64,000 bases of DNA from Acidobacteriota bacterium. GTDB lineage: Bacteria > Acidobacteriota > Blastocatellia > Pyrinomonadales > Pyrinomonadaceae. Where the stretch lies: NCBI GenBank assembly GCA_019639235.1, contig JAHBSG010000001.1:124001-188000 (forward strand). The letters are read 5' to 3'. The notes below the pieces were generated by a model, which was not told the DNA's origin, made no database searches, and saw only the letters and a list, made by a program, of their open reading frames with translations. The stretch's first letter is position 1. Each line of letters opens with the position of its first letter. Shown one piece after another: positions 54,844 to 64,000 of this stretch. The translations under genes were made by a program, and so were the position numbers.

Positions 54844-55434
54844 ATGAAAAGTGCCGTAACCAAGCAAAATGTCACTGTAGCGGAGTATCTAGATCTTGAA
54901 TCAAAGTCCCGGCGGAAGCACGAGTTCATCGACGGAGACGTGCTTCTAATGGCCGGGGCCTCCAGGCGCCATAGTAAGATAGCCAGCAACATCGGCGGAG
55001 AACTATTCGGTCAACTAAAGGGAACCGATTGCGAAGTTCACTATGGCGACCTTCGCATTAAGGTCCGTCCTACCCATTACGTTTATGGCGATGTTTCAGT
55101 TTTTTGCGGTGAGCCCGAGATCGAGAAATACAAAGATGCAGAGACGTTACTCAATCCAAGAGTCGTTTTCGAGGTTCTTTCAAGGTCAACCGAGGCTCGG
55201 GATAGGGGCGAAAAGGCGCAGGACTACCGTCAGTTGCCGTCGTTAACGGACTACTTTTTTGTCTCGCAGGATAAGTCCTTTGTAGAGCACTATAGCCGCC
55301 AAAAGGACAACAGTTGGAAGCTGGTAGAGTACCGTGAGCCTGATGATGAAATACGCTTAAGCGGGATCAGTTGCGTACTAACGGTGCGGGATATTTACAT
55401 GGGCGTTGATCTGCCTAAGCTACGATTAGTTTAA
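54844..55434 (+). CDS. Uma2-family (DUF820) PD-(D/E)XK nuclease-like protein
   Basis: A 196-residue DUF820 protein. It shows [20 protein letters not shown], the [10 protein letters not shown] segment, YGDLRIKV and [10 protein letters not shown] with acidic active-site residues, and [21 protein letters not shown] with the Glu. The fold is that of restriction-type nucleases, but the function is unknown; the family spreads widely in cyanobacteria and related phyla. It sits between oppD and oppF, breaking an otherwise standard pair. By eye it is more A+T-rich than both neighbours, so a later insertion is likely. Confidence 0.87.
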   Translation: MKSAVTKQNVTVAEYLDLESKSRRKHEFIDGDVLLMAGASRRHSKIASNIGGELFGQLKGTDCEVHYGDLRIKVRPTHYVYGDVSVFCGEPEIEKYKDAETLLNPRVVFEVLSRSTEARDRGEKAQDYRQLPSLTDYFFVSQDKSFVEHYSRQKDNSWKLVEYREPDDEIRLSGISCVLTVRDIYMGVDLPKLRLV

Positions 55435-55459
55435 ACCGCAGGCCGACCGTTCCTCGCCG

Positions 55460-56428
55460 ATGAACTCCGAAAAACTACTTTCAGTTAAAGGGCTGGTAAA
55501 ACACTTTCCCGTTGAGAACAGTGATGATGTTGTCCGCGCGGTCGATGGCGTATCGTTTGACATATTTGCGGGCGAGACGCTCGGGTTGGTCGGTGAGTCG
55601 GGCTGCGGAAAATCGACCGTCGGGCGGTGCCTTCTGAGGCTTCATGAACCGACGGCGGGTGAGGTTTTGTTTGAGGGACAGAACATCATTGGCCTTCCGC
55701 ACCGCGAGATGCAGGCTCTCCGCCGGGAGATGCAGATCATCTTCCAGGACCCTTACGCAAGCCTCAATCCGCGGCTGAGCATACGTTCGATCATCTCAGA
55801 ACCGCTCAAGATACACGGCATCGGAAATAAAGCCGAACAGCGTGAACGAGTCGCAGATCTTCTTAGCAAGGTCGGGCTTGACCCGAAATATATGGACCGC
55901 TATGCCCACGAATTCTCCGGCGGCCAGCGGCAGCGTATCGGCATCGCACGAGCACTCGCACTCAACCCAAAGCTGATCATTTGCGATGAACCAGTCTCGG
56001 CACTGGACGTTTCGGTTCAGGCGCAGGTCGTTAACCTGCTTCAAGATCTTCAGCAGGAGTTCGGACTGACCTATCTCTTCATCTCGCACGGGCTTGCCGT
56101 GGTCGAGCATATTTCGAATCGCGTCGCCGTGATGTATCTCGGCAAGATCGTGGAAATCGCCGAGGCGAAGGAGCTTTACGAGAACCCGCTTCATCCCTAC
56201 ACTAAGGCCCTGTTGTCCGCGATCCCGATCCCCGACCCCAAGGAAAAGCGAGAGCGGATAATCCTCACCGGCGATGTCCCGACGCCGATAAATCCGCCTT
56301 CGGGGTGCCGGTTCAGGACGAGATGCCCGATCGCAATACCTGAATGTGCATCGGTCGAGCCGCCTCTCGAGGAACACGGCAGCGGGCATCTAGCCGCCTG
56401 TATTCGCATCGGTGAACCGGTGATATAG
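55460..56428 (+). CDS. oppF: Oligopeptide/dipeptide ABC transporter ATPase, OppF type
   Basis: A 322-residue ATPase with Walker A GESGCGKS (about 46-53), Q-loop [13 protein letters not shown], signature FSGGQRQR (about 151-158), Walker [13 protein letters not shown] and switch FISHGLA. The C-terminal oligo_HPY part includes [17 protein letters not shown]. It pairs with OppD as the second nucleotide-binding subunit of a peptide importer. It is separated from oppD by the Uma2 gene (670 bases between oppD stop and oppF start). Confidence 0.93.
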   Translation: MNSEKLLSVKGLVKHFPVENSDDVVRAVDGVSFDIFAGETLGLVGESGCGKSTVGRCLLRLHEPTAGEVLFEGQNIIGLPHREMQALRREMQIIFQDPYASLNPRLSIRSIISEPLKIHGIGNKAEQRERVADLLSKVGLDPKYMDRYAHEFSGGQRQRIGIARALALNPKLIICDEPVSALDVSVQAQVVNLLQDLQQEFGLTYLFISHGLAVVEHISNRVAVMYLGKIVEIAEAKELYENPLHPYTKALLSAIPIPDPKEKRERIILTGDVPTPINPPSGCRFRTRCPIAIPECASVEPPLEEHGSGHLAACIRIGEPVI

Positions 56429-56539
56429 GCGAAAACTTGCAACACTCTGGGCTCGAAATCCGTATATCGGGTTGAATTACATTTCTTTACAAACATTTGG
56501 CGTTGGAAAGTGCCCGCCTGTCGGGCCGAATGGAGGAAA

Positions 56540-57316
56540 ATGTCAGAATTCGATCCAAACGATAATCGTGTGTCCAATGAAACGGTCGAGATGTCGGAGG
56601 TAGCGACGCTCGGCAACATCTTTTTTGAGCCCGAGCGGACGTTCAAGGCCCTTCGTGCAAAGCCGCGTTTCATTCTTGCGGGAATAATCGTATCGCTGCT
56701 GGTCGGTGCTTATATTTTTGCGCTCAATCAAAAGATCGGGCCTGAGGGATTGCGGCGCGAGATCTCGGCACAACTTGAGAAGAATCCGCAGGTCGCTTCG
56801 ATGAGCGCCGCCGAGAAAGCGCAGATGGTCGAGACGCAGATGACCATCAATAGCTACACGCAGTACATCTCGCCGGTGTTTGTTGTGATCAGCTTTCTAC
56901 TCGGTGCTCTTCTTTACTGGGGCGGCGCGAAGGCATTCGGGGGCGAAGGCGGCTTTTCGCATGCTCTATCCGTCTGGGTCTATTCGTTGCTGCCACCGTC
57001 GCTGATCTCTGTGATAGGCAGCTTTATCGTGATGTATTTCAAGGCCGCCGAGGAGATCGATATTGTTTCAAGCCAACGAGGGCTTTTGCAAGCAAATCTG
57101 GGCTTTTTGTTTGGGAAGGATGCGAGCCCGGTGCTTGTTACGCTGGTTAGTGTCCTTGATCTTTTCGCGATCTGGGGATGGATATTGGCCGCGATCGGCC
57201 TGCGGGTAACGAACAAGATATCGTCCGGGTCGGCGTGGGCCGTGGTGATCCTTGTTGCTTTAGTAGGAGTTCTTTTCCGAGTGATCGGAGCCTTCTTCTC
57301 GGGCAATCCGAGTTAG
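56540..57316 (+). CDS. YIP1-family membrane protein
   Basis: About 258 residues from the ATG at 56540, chosen for the GGAGG site 4 bases upstream; an in-frame GTG at 56510 is less likely. A Yip1 domain has helices near residues 40-60, 110-130, 145-170, 195-215 and 225-250. The leader TLGNIFFEPERTFKALRAKP is the usual start of bacterial YIP1 proteins. The family's role in bacteria is unknown. It is the last plus-strand gene before a shared terminator and convergent with the MacB operon. Confidence 0.8.
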   Translation: MSEFDPNDNRVSNETVEMSEVATLGNIFFEPERTFKALRAKPRFILAGIIVSLLVGAYIFALNQKIGPEGLRREISAQLEKNPQVASMSAAEKAQMVETQMTINSYTQYISPVFVVISFLLGALLYWGGAKAFGGEGGFSHALSVWVYSLLPPSLISVIGSFIVMYFKAAEEIDIVSSQRGLLQANLGFLFGKDASPVLVTLVSVLDLFAIWGWILAAIGLRVTNKISSGSAWAVVILVALVGVLFRVIGAFFSGNPS

Positions 57317-57338
57317 GAATAAAGTATAAAGAATGAAC

Positions 57339-57366
57339 AAGGGAGGCCGTCGGAAGCCTCCCTTTG
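57339..57366. terminator. Bidirectional rho-independent terminator
   Basis: AAGGGAGGC (57339-57347) pairs with GCCTCCCTT (57356-57364) across an 8-base loop, with T residues after it and an A-rich stretch before it. It lies between the convergent YIP1 and MacB-type permease genes; the right arm ends 5 bases before the permease stop. Confidence 0.85.
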
Positions 57367-57368
57367 TC

Positions 57369-58628
57369 TTATTCGTAACGTAGCGATTCGATCGGGTCGA
57401 GCCTCGCAGCTTTCCATGCAGGGAACAGGCCAAAAACCAAACCGATGCCGACGCTGGCAAAGAAACCGGCGATCGGTGCCCAAAGCGGCACGTACGATGG
57501 AAAGACCATCTTGACCAGCAACGAAAGTCCCCAGCCGATAGCTAAACCTAATAGCCCGCCAAAACCTGTCAGCGTTCCGGCTTCGATAAGGAACTGCAGA
57601 AGAATGTCGCTCTGCTTTGCCCCGATGGCCTTTCGAATGCCGATCTCTCGGGTCCGTTCGGTAACGGACACGAGCATGATATTCATCACGCCGATACCGC
57701 CGATAAGCAGCCCGATCGACGAAATGACCACCATTGCCGCCGCGACGCCCGCGGTTATCGATTGAAACTGGTCGATGATGCTATCGGCGGTCGCGGTCGA
57801 GAAGTTGTTCGGCTCGCCGAAACCAACGCCGCGACGGACGCGAAGCAGGTCCTCGACCTGATCGCGCGCCTCTTGTATGCGGCCCGGCTTAGAGACGACC
57901 GTTATAAATATGTCATCGGCATTCGGCTTGATCCGCTGTGCCGAGCCGAACGGCATGTAAATGGTATTGCTCTGATCGTTGTTGCCGCCGTCGCCGCCAA
58001 AAAGCTGCGGCTTTTTATCGAGCAAGCCAACAACGGTAAATTCACGGCCGCTGATCTCAAGCGTTTTGCCGATGGGCGACTCGAAGGGAAAAAAGGTCTC
58101 TTTGACCGTCGAACCAATAAGGCAAACATCCTTTTTATAGTCCACCTCGGTCTGGTTGAACCAGCGGCCCTCGACAATCACTTCGGTCTCCGCCCGCTCG
58201 ATCTCGGGCAGCGTTCCGCTGAGCTGAATGTTCGAGGTTTGTTTTCCGTTTGCCGAAACGATCGTCCGGTTACCGAAGAACCCGCTCGAAACATTGAGCC
58301 GCGGAACCGCCGTTTCTACGTCCGGCAAGTTACGAAGTGCCAGAGCGTCTTCGAGCGTTAGGTCCGGCCTCATCCGTTCCTCACGCGACGGGCGGCCAAA
58401 CCGAACGCCGACGTTCATCTTGTAAACAAAGATCGAACGCGTACCGAACGATTTGACCTGCTCCTCGACCGCCATCCCGATGCCCGAGATGATCGAGGAG
58501 ATAAGCATAACGGTGATAACACCGACGACGACACCGATTATCGTGAGAAACGAACGGAGCTTATTGCTCCGCAGCGTCGCGAAGGCCATTTTGAGATTTT
58601 CGTAAAATCGACTTGCTGCAATTCTCAT
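57369..58628 (-). CDS. MacB/FtsX-type ABC transporter permease (second copy)
   Basis: A 419-residue permease with the FtsX/MacB layout: helix 1 (about 25-47, FLTIIGVVVGVITVMLISSI), a large periplasmic MacB-PCD domain (50-280) and three C-terminal helices (about 295-320, 345-370, 383-405). The cytoplasmic segment VTERTREIGIRKAIGAKQSD is typical. It is the last gene of the operon, with a 1-base gap to the first permease. With the ATPase and adaptor it would export a small molecule or mobilise lipoproteins. An internal ATG at residue 14 is an alternative start. Confidence 0.92.
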   Translation of the reverse strand: MRIAASRFYENLKMAFATLRSNKLRSFLTIIGVVVGVITVMLISSIISGIGMAVEEQVKSFGTRSIFVYKMNVGVRFGRPSREERMRPDLTLEDALALRNLPDVETAVPRLNVSSGFFGNRTIVSANGKQTSNIQLSGTLPEIERAETEVIVEGRWFNQTEVDYKKDVCLIGSTVKETFFPFESPIGKTLEISGREFTVVGLLDKKPQLFGGDGGNNDQSNTIYMPFGSAQRIKPNADDIFITVVSKPGRIQEARDQVEDLLRVRRGVGFGEPNNFSTATADSIIDQFQSITAGVAAAMVVISSIGLLIGGIGVMNIMLVSVTERTREIGIRKAIGAKQSDILLQFLIEAGTLTGFGGLLGLAIGWGLSLLVKMVFPSYVPLWAPIAGFFASVGIGLVFGLFPAWKAARLDPIESLRYE

Positions 58629-58629
58629 A

Positions 58630-59865
58630 CTAATCGGCCCTCAAAGCTTCGATTGGGTCAAGCCGTGCGGCTTTCCATGCGGGGAAGAGCCCGGCGAGTA
58701 TCCCAACACCCGCGGAAACGCCGATGGCGAGGACGGCGGCCCACCATGGAATGGAGGTCGGGAATACATAGCGGCTAACAAAGAAACCTGTGGTGTATGC
58801 GATCGCGAGGCCGATCAGGCCGCCGATCGCCGCCAAAAGCCCGGACTCGAAAAGGAACTGCCGGAGTATATCTGCCTGCTTTGCCCCGAGCGATTTACGT
58901 ATGCCGATCTCCTTCGTTCGCTCGGTGACCGCGACAAGCATAATGTTCATGATGACGATCGCACCGACAACCAACGCGATACCGGGAACGACTAGCAGAA
59001 CGATCGAGAAAACGCCCGTAAAACTGCCGATGAGGCCGCTGATGGCGTCGGGTGTAACTATCCCAAAGTTGTCTTTCTCTTCTGCGGGTAGCTTGCGTTT
59101 GATCCGCATCAGTGTGCGGACCTCGTCAACGGCGTCTTCCATCCTTACGCCTTCGCGGGCGGTAACTGAGAACGTCGGTGCCCGCTGCCATCGGAGTCCT
59201 CCGAAATTTGCTCCGAATGTATTTAACGGAACTTGGACGAAGTTGTCCTGCGGCTGGCCGAATACAGTTCCCTTGGGAACTCGTATTCCAATTATCCGGT
59301 AAGGAATGCCCGAGATCTGTATCTCACTTCCGATCGCACCACCCTGTGGGAAGAGATTGTCGGCAATATCACTGCCGATGAAAGCCACACGTACGGCATT
59401 GGCATTCTCGGCCTCGGTAAAGTAGCGGCCTTCGAGTATTTCGATATTGTCGATCTGTGCGATGACCGGCTGCATTCCCTGAATGCTCACGGCCTCAAGG
59501 GTCTTGGCGTTATAGCGAACGTCGCGCGATGTGTTACCCGCCCGGGCACCGATCTTGTCGATGAGCTGTGCACGCTCCTTGATGAAATCGAGCTCGTCAA
59601 AGGTCAATTCCTTGTTTCTTCGCTGGGCTTCGGCAATGGTGTCGGAATTCCGAAAATCGGAAAAGTTGAAACGCTGGACAGTGAACGCATTTGAACCGAT
59701 GCCCGCGATCTTTTCATCGACGTAGCCGTTAAAGCCGATAAGCAGCGAGAGAACGATCATGAATGCCGTCATTCCGATGATCATTCCGAGGAGCGTCAGA
59801 AACGATCGAAGCTTATGGGCCATGATCGAATCAAAGGCCAATTTTAGTGTTTCAGCAATGTTCAT
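58630..59865 (-). CDS. MacB/FtsX-type ABC transporter permease (first copy)
   Basis: A 411-residue paralogue of the gene downstream with the same layout: helix 1 (about 20-45), MacB-PCD domain (50-270) and three C-terminal helices. VTERTKEIGIRKSLGAKQAD is the conserved loop and FPAWKAARLDPIEALRAD the C-terminal motif. The two copies differ in most of the periplasmic domain, which suggests a heterodimer rather than redundant copies. It lies 63 bases after the small membrane protein gene. Confidence 0.92.
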   Translation of the reverse strand: MNIAETLKLAFDSIMAHKLRSFLTLLGMIIGMTAFMIVLSLLIGFNGYVDEKIAGIGSNAFTVQRFNFSDFRNSDTIAEAQRRNKELTFDELDFIKERAQLIDKIGARAGNTSRDVRYNAKTLEAVSIQGMQPVIAQIDNIEILEGRYFTEAENANAVRVAFIGSDIADNLFPQGGAIGSEIQISGIPYRIIGIRVPKGTVFGQPQDNFVQVPLNTFGANFGGLRWQRAPTFSVTAREGVRMEDAVDEVRTLMRIKRKLPAEEKDNFGIVTPDAISGLIGSFTGVFSIVLLVVPGIALVVGAIVIMNIMLVAVTERTKEIGIRKSLGAKQADILRQFLFESGLLAAIGGLIGLAIAYTTGFFVSRYVFPTSIPWWAAVLAIGVSAGVGILAGLFPAWKAARLDPIEALRAD

Positions 59866-59928
59866 CGCAGATGCGGTGTCGCAGTTAGATTATACGCGAG
59901 CCGCAGAATAAAGTTAGATGCGAGCGGA

Positions 59929-60627
59929 CTAAACTTTGTTCGTAAAGAGTTTGTAAAGAGATGCAAAGTGGCAAAAAACAACGATCGGCACTATGACCGA
60001 CGGCAGCCAGACATACGGGAAAAAGGACACGGCCCGGTTCGGCTGCTCGAAAGCGATCTGCTGCATCGGAGACGGGAAAGCGGCGATGGAGATGCCGACG
60101 ATGGTCAGCACCAACCCGAGGGCAGCAAAGTTCCAGCCAATAAGCAATGTGCGGTTGGGGTATTTTCCGCGAAATGCGAGGAACGCGACCAGAGGAGCGG
60201 TGATACCGGAAACGATGTCGAAGTTCCAACCGGTGAAGCTCATCTGCGGAGCGATGGCACCGGCTTCCTCAAGAAAATGAAGCACGATCTCGATCGGGAT
60301 GCGGATCGTGTGGACCATCGTCAGGGCTTGGAGCGGGAGCGAAGCGACGAACTTTTTCCTTGCAAAGACGAAAAGGCCCAAGATGAAAAGAAATGCCGGA
60401 AGCGGGCCGAAAAGAAGCAGACGCGGCGGAAAACCTCCAGTTTGCTGGTAAAAACCGCCAATGCCGAGGGCGGCCTGAAACAGGAGCCAGAATGGGATCG
60501 ATGCGAGGACTATTTTGCCTGCGGCCGTGTCCGCTGAATCGCGGCGGACGATGAAAATAGAAATGCCGACCGTTACGAAAACGGTCAGCATAAATAGGAT
60601 CGAAACAAATGGCGGTACGCCGCTCAC
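59929..60627 (-). CDS. Polytopic membrane protein of unknown function
   Basis: A 232-residue protein with about seven hydrophobic helices. The start is GTG (60627) and it overlaps the ATPase stop by 4 bases (GTGA), so it is translated with the transporter. There is no recognised domain. Segments such as [18 protein letters not shown] and [13 protein letters not shown] recur in hypothetical proteins as I remember them, but I cannot name a family. Its place between ATPase and permeases suggests an accessory role, or a chance insertion. Confidence 0.65.
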   Translation of the reverse strand: MSGVPPFVSILFMLTVFVTVGISIFIVRRDSADTAAGKIVLASIPFWLLFQAALGIGGFYQQTGGFPPRLLLFGPLPAFLFILGLFVFARKKFVASLPLQALTMVHTIRIPIEIVLHFLEEAGAIAPQMSFTGWNFDIVSGITAPLVAFLAFRGKYPNRTLLIGWNFAALGLVLTIVGISIAAFPSPMQQIAFEQPNRAVSFFPYVWLPSVIVPIVVFCHFASLYKLFTNKV

Positions 60628-61388
60628 CGAATCTTATCGTCCTTTTCGATGCGGCCGTCGCGGATCGTGATAACGCGGTGTGCCCGCTCGGCTACGTCCT
60701 GCTCATGGGTGACGATAATGATCGTGTTGCCATCGGCATGAAGCTTTTCGAAAAGTGCCATGATCTCGTGGCTCGTTTTCGTGTCGAGGGCACCCGTTGG
60801 TTCGTCAGCGAGCAGGATAGAGGGGTCATTGACCAAGGCTCGTGCGATGGCAACACGTTGACGCTGTCCGCCGGAAAGTTCGTTCGGCTTATGCAGCACA
60901 CGGTCGCCGAGTTCGACCGAACTGAGGGCGGCCTGAGCCTTCTCGTGCCGTTCTGCTGCCCGCATGCCGGCATATATAAGCGGAAGCTCGACATTGTGCA
61001 GGGCGGTTGCCCGGGCAAGAAGATTGAAGGTCTGAAAAACGAATCCGATCTCCTTGTTGCGGATGCGGGCAAGTTCGTCGTCCGACATCTCGGAGACCAT
61101 ATTGCCGTTGATCCAATAATTGCCCTTGGTCGGCGAGTCGAGACAACCGATCAAGTTCATCAGTGTTGATTTTCCTGAGCCCGAAGGCCCGATGATCGCG
61201 AGGTATTCGCCTTTCTCAACGCGAAAGGAGACGTCGCGAAGTGCGTGGAGCTCCTCAACGCCCATCTGGTAGGTCTTCCAGATGTTCTCCATCAGGATAA
61301 GCGGCCGCCCCTTGGCGCTCATACCATTATTCTCGGGCTGCGGGGTGCCGTTCGCTTCTTCGTTTTCCATAAAGCGGTACATATCCAT
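60624..61388 (-). CDS. MacB/LolD-type ABC transporter ATPase
   Basis: A 254-residue ATPase. Walker A is GPSGSGKS (about 67-74), Q-loop [14 protein letters not shown], signature LSGGQRQR (about 167-174), Walker [13 protein letters not shown], and switch IIVTHEQD. The family includes the LolD and MacB nucleotide-binding domains. The N-terminal 30 residues are variable; Met7 (61370) is another possible start. It is encoded between the adaptor (23-base gap) and the membrane protein gene. Confidence 0.94.
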   Translation of the reverse strand: MDMYRFMENEEANGTPQPENNGMSAKGRPLILMENIWKTYQMGVEELHALRDVSFRVEKGEYLAIIGPSGSGKSTLMNLIGCLDSPTKGNYWINGNMVSEMSDDELARIRNKEIGFVFQTFNLLARATALHNVELPLIYAGMRAAERHEKAQAALSSVELGDRVLHKPNELSGGQRQRVAIARALVNDPSILLADEPTGALDTKTSHEIMALFEKLHADGNTIIIVTHEQDVAERAHRVITIRDGRIEKDDKIR

Positions 61389-61411
61389 GGTTTCTAATTC
61401 GCACGCTAAGC

Positions 61412-62950
61412 CTACGAGCCTGCTCGTTGCGGTGCTGCCTGCTTCTTGACGACCGTTCCTTCCTTCAGGGTATTGAGAACACGGCTTGGGCCGGTGATGA
61501 CCTCCTGGCCTTCGGAAAGTCCGGCGGTTATCTGAATATCGGATTCTCCGGTGATCCCGGTCTCGACCTCGACGAACTTCACCTTGTTGTCCTCAAGAAC
61601 ATAAACGCCCTTGATCGGTTTCGGCCTGTCTGCCGGTTCGGGGCCATTGCCCTGCGGAGACGGTGATGGCGAAGCGCCGGCATCGGGCCGTTTTTCGACA
61701 ACTGCCTGGAGCGGCACGGCGATCACATTTTGGGCGGTCTGCGTCGTAATGGTCGCGGTGGCACTCATACCGGGCCGGAGGCCGTTCTGAAGCTCTTCCG
61801 GCAGGTTCTTGAGCTGGATGACGACGCGGAATTCCTTTGCTTCCTGAACGTTGATATTTGTCGAAAGCCCGCCAGACGTCTGGGACTTACCAACCGCAAG
61901 CGGAGTCTTTTGCGTGACCTCGCCCTCGATCTCGGCGTCGCCAAAGGCATCGACCTTGATCTTTGCCGGCTGCCCGACGGAAACGCGGTCGATCTCGGTC
62001 TCATCGACCTTGACCTCAACGTTGATCGTGGACATATCGGCGATGGTCATCAGCGGGGTTGTAGAAAGTCCTGCAACCGCAAAGGTTCCGACGCGTGACG
62101 GTATTTCCGCAATTACGCCGCTGATCGGAGCGATCTGGAGCGTCTTGTCGCGTTGGTTTCGCTGGCCGCGAAGCACTGCCGCCTGCTGGTCAGCTCGCGA
62201 CTGGCTCGAGCGGACATTGATATTTGCCGTATCGACTGCCCGGCGGGCATCGCGAACGGCGATCTGCTGTTGGTTTACGCGGGCCGTAGCGTCGCGGACC
62301 GAGATCCGCTGTGATTCGAGCCTTGCCTTTGCCGTGTTCAGGCTGACGCGGGCATTTTCAACGCGGTCGCGGGCGGAATCGAATTCCGAGCGGGCGATCA
62401 CACCGCTTTCAAGAAGCTGTTCATTCCGGCGAAGTTCGCGGTTGGCGGCGTTGAGCTCGACCTCGGCACGGTCAACTTCAGTCTGTGCCGTCACGACACC
62501 CTGTCGTGCGTTATCGACGGCGACCTGTGCGATGTTGAGCTGCTGCTGTGCCTGCGCAAGCTGGTTATTAGCTGCAGCTACCTGTGACTCCGTAGAACGA
62601 ATGTCATTCTGTGCAGTTTGGAGGGCGGCAAGCTGAGCGTCGGTGCTTGATTCAAGCTGGTTCGGGTCGAGACGAACAAGCGGGGCACCTTTCTGCACGA
62701 GCTGGCCTTCCTGAACGAAGATCTCCTCGATACGTCCCTGAACCTCACTCGTGATGTTCTGGAACTGGATCGGCCTTACTTCGCCGGACGAAACGACCGT
62801 TGAACGAAGTTCAGGCTTCACTTCGAGTTTTACGACCTGCACCTCCGGAACATCCTTTCGAGTTGCAAAAATCGCGATGAGAATAACTGCGAGCAGAACG
62901 ACCAATGCGGACGCCCCAATGATGATCTTCTTTTTTCGGCTCATTGCCAT
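61412..62950 (-). CDS. HlyD/MacA-type periplasmic adaptor protein
   Basis: A 512-residue membrane-fusion protein. One N-terminal helix (about 8-27), a biotinyl-lipoyl-like domain ([20 protein letters not shown] at about 66-85), a long coiled-coil hairpin (about 95-270, rich in Gln/Ala/Arg heptads), then the second half of the lipoyl domain ([16 protein letters not shown]) and the beta-barrel and membrane-proximal parts. The coiled coil is longer than that of MacA. A Pro/Ser-rich loop (about 430-450) lies near the end. It links the inner-membrane transporter to an outer-membrane channel not encoded here. It is the first gene of the operon. Confidence 0.92.
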   Translation of the reverse strand: MAMSRKKKIIIGASALVVLLAVILIAIFATRKDVPEVQVVKLEVKPELRSTVVSSGEVRPIQFQNITSEVQGRIEEIFVQEGQLVQKGAPLVRLDPNQLESSTDAQLAALQTAQNDIRSTESQVAAANNQLAQAQQQLNIAQVAVDNARQGVVTAQTEVDRAEVELNAANRELRRNEQLLESGVIARSEFDSARDRVENARVSLNTAKARLESQRISVRDATARVNQQQIAVRDARRAVDTANINVRSSQSRADQQAAVLRGQRNQRDKTLQIAPISGVIAEIPSRVGTFAVAGLSTTPLMTIADMSTINVEVKVDETEIDRVSVGQPAKIKVDAFGDAEIEGEVTQKTPLAVGKSQTSGGLSTNINVQEAKEFRVVIQLKNLPEELQNGLRPGMSATATITTQTAQNVIAVPLQAVVEKRPDAGASPSPSPQGNGPEPADRPKPIKGVYVLEDNKVKFVEVETGITGESDIQITAGLSEGQEVITGPSRVLNTLKEGTVVKKQAAPQRAGS

Positions 62951-63224
62951 GCTGCGTTTACCTTAGTTTAAGTAATCGGGTGTATCTTTATTGCCCGAGC
63001 CATCAAAATGAAAAACGGCCCGGATTTGTTACAAGCTGATACTACGACCGCCTGTAATGCGATGTTTCAATTTTCTTCAAAGTTGCTGTTCTTGCCGTGA
63101 CTTAGGACAACAAAGGCGGGAAACCGCTTGCCGAATTTACGAAACAGCTCGAAAGCGGTAGAATGCATTTGTTTTAGCGTCCGAAAGTTTTCGGCACCAT
63201 CAAAGCCCGGACTTTGAATAGACC

Positions 63225-63797
63225 ATGATACATTGCCCAGCCTGCGGCAGCCAAAACATCGACGGGTCGCGATTTTGTGACCAATGCGGAACGCGGCTGC
63301 CCGGTGACATTCATTCGACCGAGGCTCCGGCGGAGTCGCCGGCAACCGAGATCAGCAGCCCGAATTTCCAGGTCGGCTCGGTGACGAGTGTAGGTATACC
63401 GCCGATCGTTGAGCCGATATCGAACTCGCTGCAACCGGCACAGAATGGTGGTTCGGAGGCGGAGCGTGGCTTCCTTATCGTAGAAAAGGGGTCGGGTGTC
63501 AATACTGAGTTCGAATTGAAGAATCCGGAATCGTTCATCGGCCGATGGGATGCGGATAACGGAATTTTTCCCGATATCGATCTTGACGCGATCGACCCCG
63601 ATGCAAAGGTCTCCCGCCGCCATGCGAAGATAATCCGCCGCGAGGGGCATTACCTTATTGAGGATCTGGGTTCGACGAACGGGACATTTATAAACCGGGG
63701 TAGGCGACTGTTGCCCGGCAGCCCGCAGCGGCTAAATGACGGCGACGAGATAATCGTCGGAAAGACTTTTTTGCGTTTCAAGATCGTGCCCAAGTGA
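63225..63797 (+). CDS. Zinc-ribbon/FHA domain protein
   Basis: A 190-residue protein. The N-terminal zinc ribbon has CPACG (4-8) and CDQCG (18-22). A linker of about 75 residues follows. The C-terminal FHA domain (about 90-188) shows FIGRWDAD, the phosphothreonine-binding VSRRHAKI, and GSTNGTFINRG. FHA domains bind phosphothreonine, usually after Ser/Thr kinase action. The layout matches zinc-ribbon proteins that serve as kinase targets or adaptors. It is divergent from the MacA gene with a 274-base gap; the next gene also begins with a zinc ribbon. Confidence 0.9.
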   Translation: MIHCPACGSQNIDGSRFCDQCGTRLPGDIHSTEAPAESPATEISSPNFQVGSVTSVGIPPIVEPISNSLQPAQNGGSEAERGFLIVEKGSGVNTEFELKNPESFIGRWDADNGIFPDIDLDAIDPDAKVSRRHAKIIRREGHYLIEDLGSTNGTFINRGRRLLPGSPQRLNDGDEIIVGKTFLRFKIVPK

Positions 63798-63843
63798 AGT
63801 AATAGGCCGAGTTTCGGCAAGAGTGAACGTTCGCTTTTAAGTA

Positions 63844-64000
63844 ATGAAGTGTCAGGAATGCAACTCTGAGATCTCGGAGCAGGATTCGTTCTGCCCGTAC
63901 TGCGGCATTGTGCTCGCAAGCATACCGGTCGTTGAACCGGAGCCCGTGCGTGACGACCTTGAAAGCACGGTGATGATGTCGCCGGAAGAGGTCGCAAAGA
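63844..64000 (+). CDS. Zinc-ribbon protein, N-terminal part (cut by right edge)
   Basis: An ATG at 63844 opens 52 codons that run off the window. Residues 3-20 hold two CxxC pairs (CQEC and CPYC), a zinc ribbon like that of the FHA protein upstream. STVMMSPEEV (about 40-49) resembles the phosphorylatable Thr-containing segments of kinase-signalling proteins. It lies 46 bases after the FHA gene on the same strand. The rest may be an FHA, phosphatase or kinase domain; this cannot be told from the window. Confidence 0.7.
   Translation, partial: MKCQECNSEISEQDSFCPYCGIVLASIPVVEPEPVRDDLESTVMMSPEEVAK

Overview
The window looks like a chromosomal segment of an uncultured or little-studied Acidobacteriota-type bacterium (Blastocatellia/Pyrinomonadaceae-like). 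This is an inference from gene content: an exosortase-type exopolysaccharide (EPS) locus, tricorn-like and S41 peptidases, short zinc-ribbon/FHA proteins, a TonB-type protein with a glycine-rich linker, MacB-type ABC operons, and a DUF6335 protein. No rRNA, tRNA, CRISPR array, integrase or transposase was recognised, and coding density is high.

Region 1 (1 to ~29.2 kb, almost wholly minus strand) is a large EPS assembly locus. Read in the direction of transcription it runs: a small exported protein with a PEP-CTERM-like tail; Wzz/GumC-like chain-length protein; ExeA-like AAA ATPase; cytoplasmic BY-kinase; polyprenyl-phosphate sugar-1-phosphate transferase; Wza-like export protein; YCF48-type beta-propeller; Wzy/ligase-like polymerase; GT2; Wzx-like flippase; sterol-desaturase-type di-iron hydroxylase; asparagine synthetase (AsnB) 3; formyltransferase; polysaccharide deacetylase; methyltransferase; a second deacetylase-like protein; AsnB 2; two GT4 enzymes; heparinase II/III-like lyase; cupin; AsnB 1; and a GT4 cut by the left edge. 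One gene, a truncated asparagine-synthetase-like enzyme, lies on the plus strand inside the block. The gene set matches XrtA/PEP-CTERM-associated EPS loci, but no exosortase lies in the window. The polymer is probably Wzx/Wzy-made and decorated by amidation, formylation, methylation and deacetylation.

Region 2 (29.6-35.0 kb, minus) encodes 5-oxoprolinase PxpABC with an NRAMP-fold transporter that lacks the usual metal-binding motif, plus two Dpp/Opp-type permeases. It is followed by MenG/UbiE and an M16-like protein without the zinc motif (35.0-37.0 kb).

Region 3 (37.3-45.1 kb) holds a zinc-ribbon/TonB fusion, a palindromic repeat, mtnA, a DoxX-like protein, glucan phosphorylase, and a plus-strand run of small genes (membrane protein, YtxJ, DUF971, zinc ribbon, DUF6335).

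Region 4 (45.1-57.3 kb) is a peptide-catabolism island: M1 aminopeptidase, M28 peptidase, S41 CtpA-like protease, tricorn-like protease, and the OppD and OppF ATPases with a Uma2 nuclease gene between them, then a YIP1-family membrane protein. OppDF could energise the DppBC permeases of region 2, feeding peptides and 5-oxoproline into the cell; this link is inferred.

Region 5 (57.4-63.0 kb, minus) is a MacA/MacB-type ABC efflux operon (adaptor, ATPase, unknown membrane protein, two FtsX-like permeases). The right end begins a plus-strand series of zinc-ribbon/FHA signalling proteins, the last one cut by the edge.
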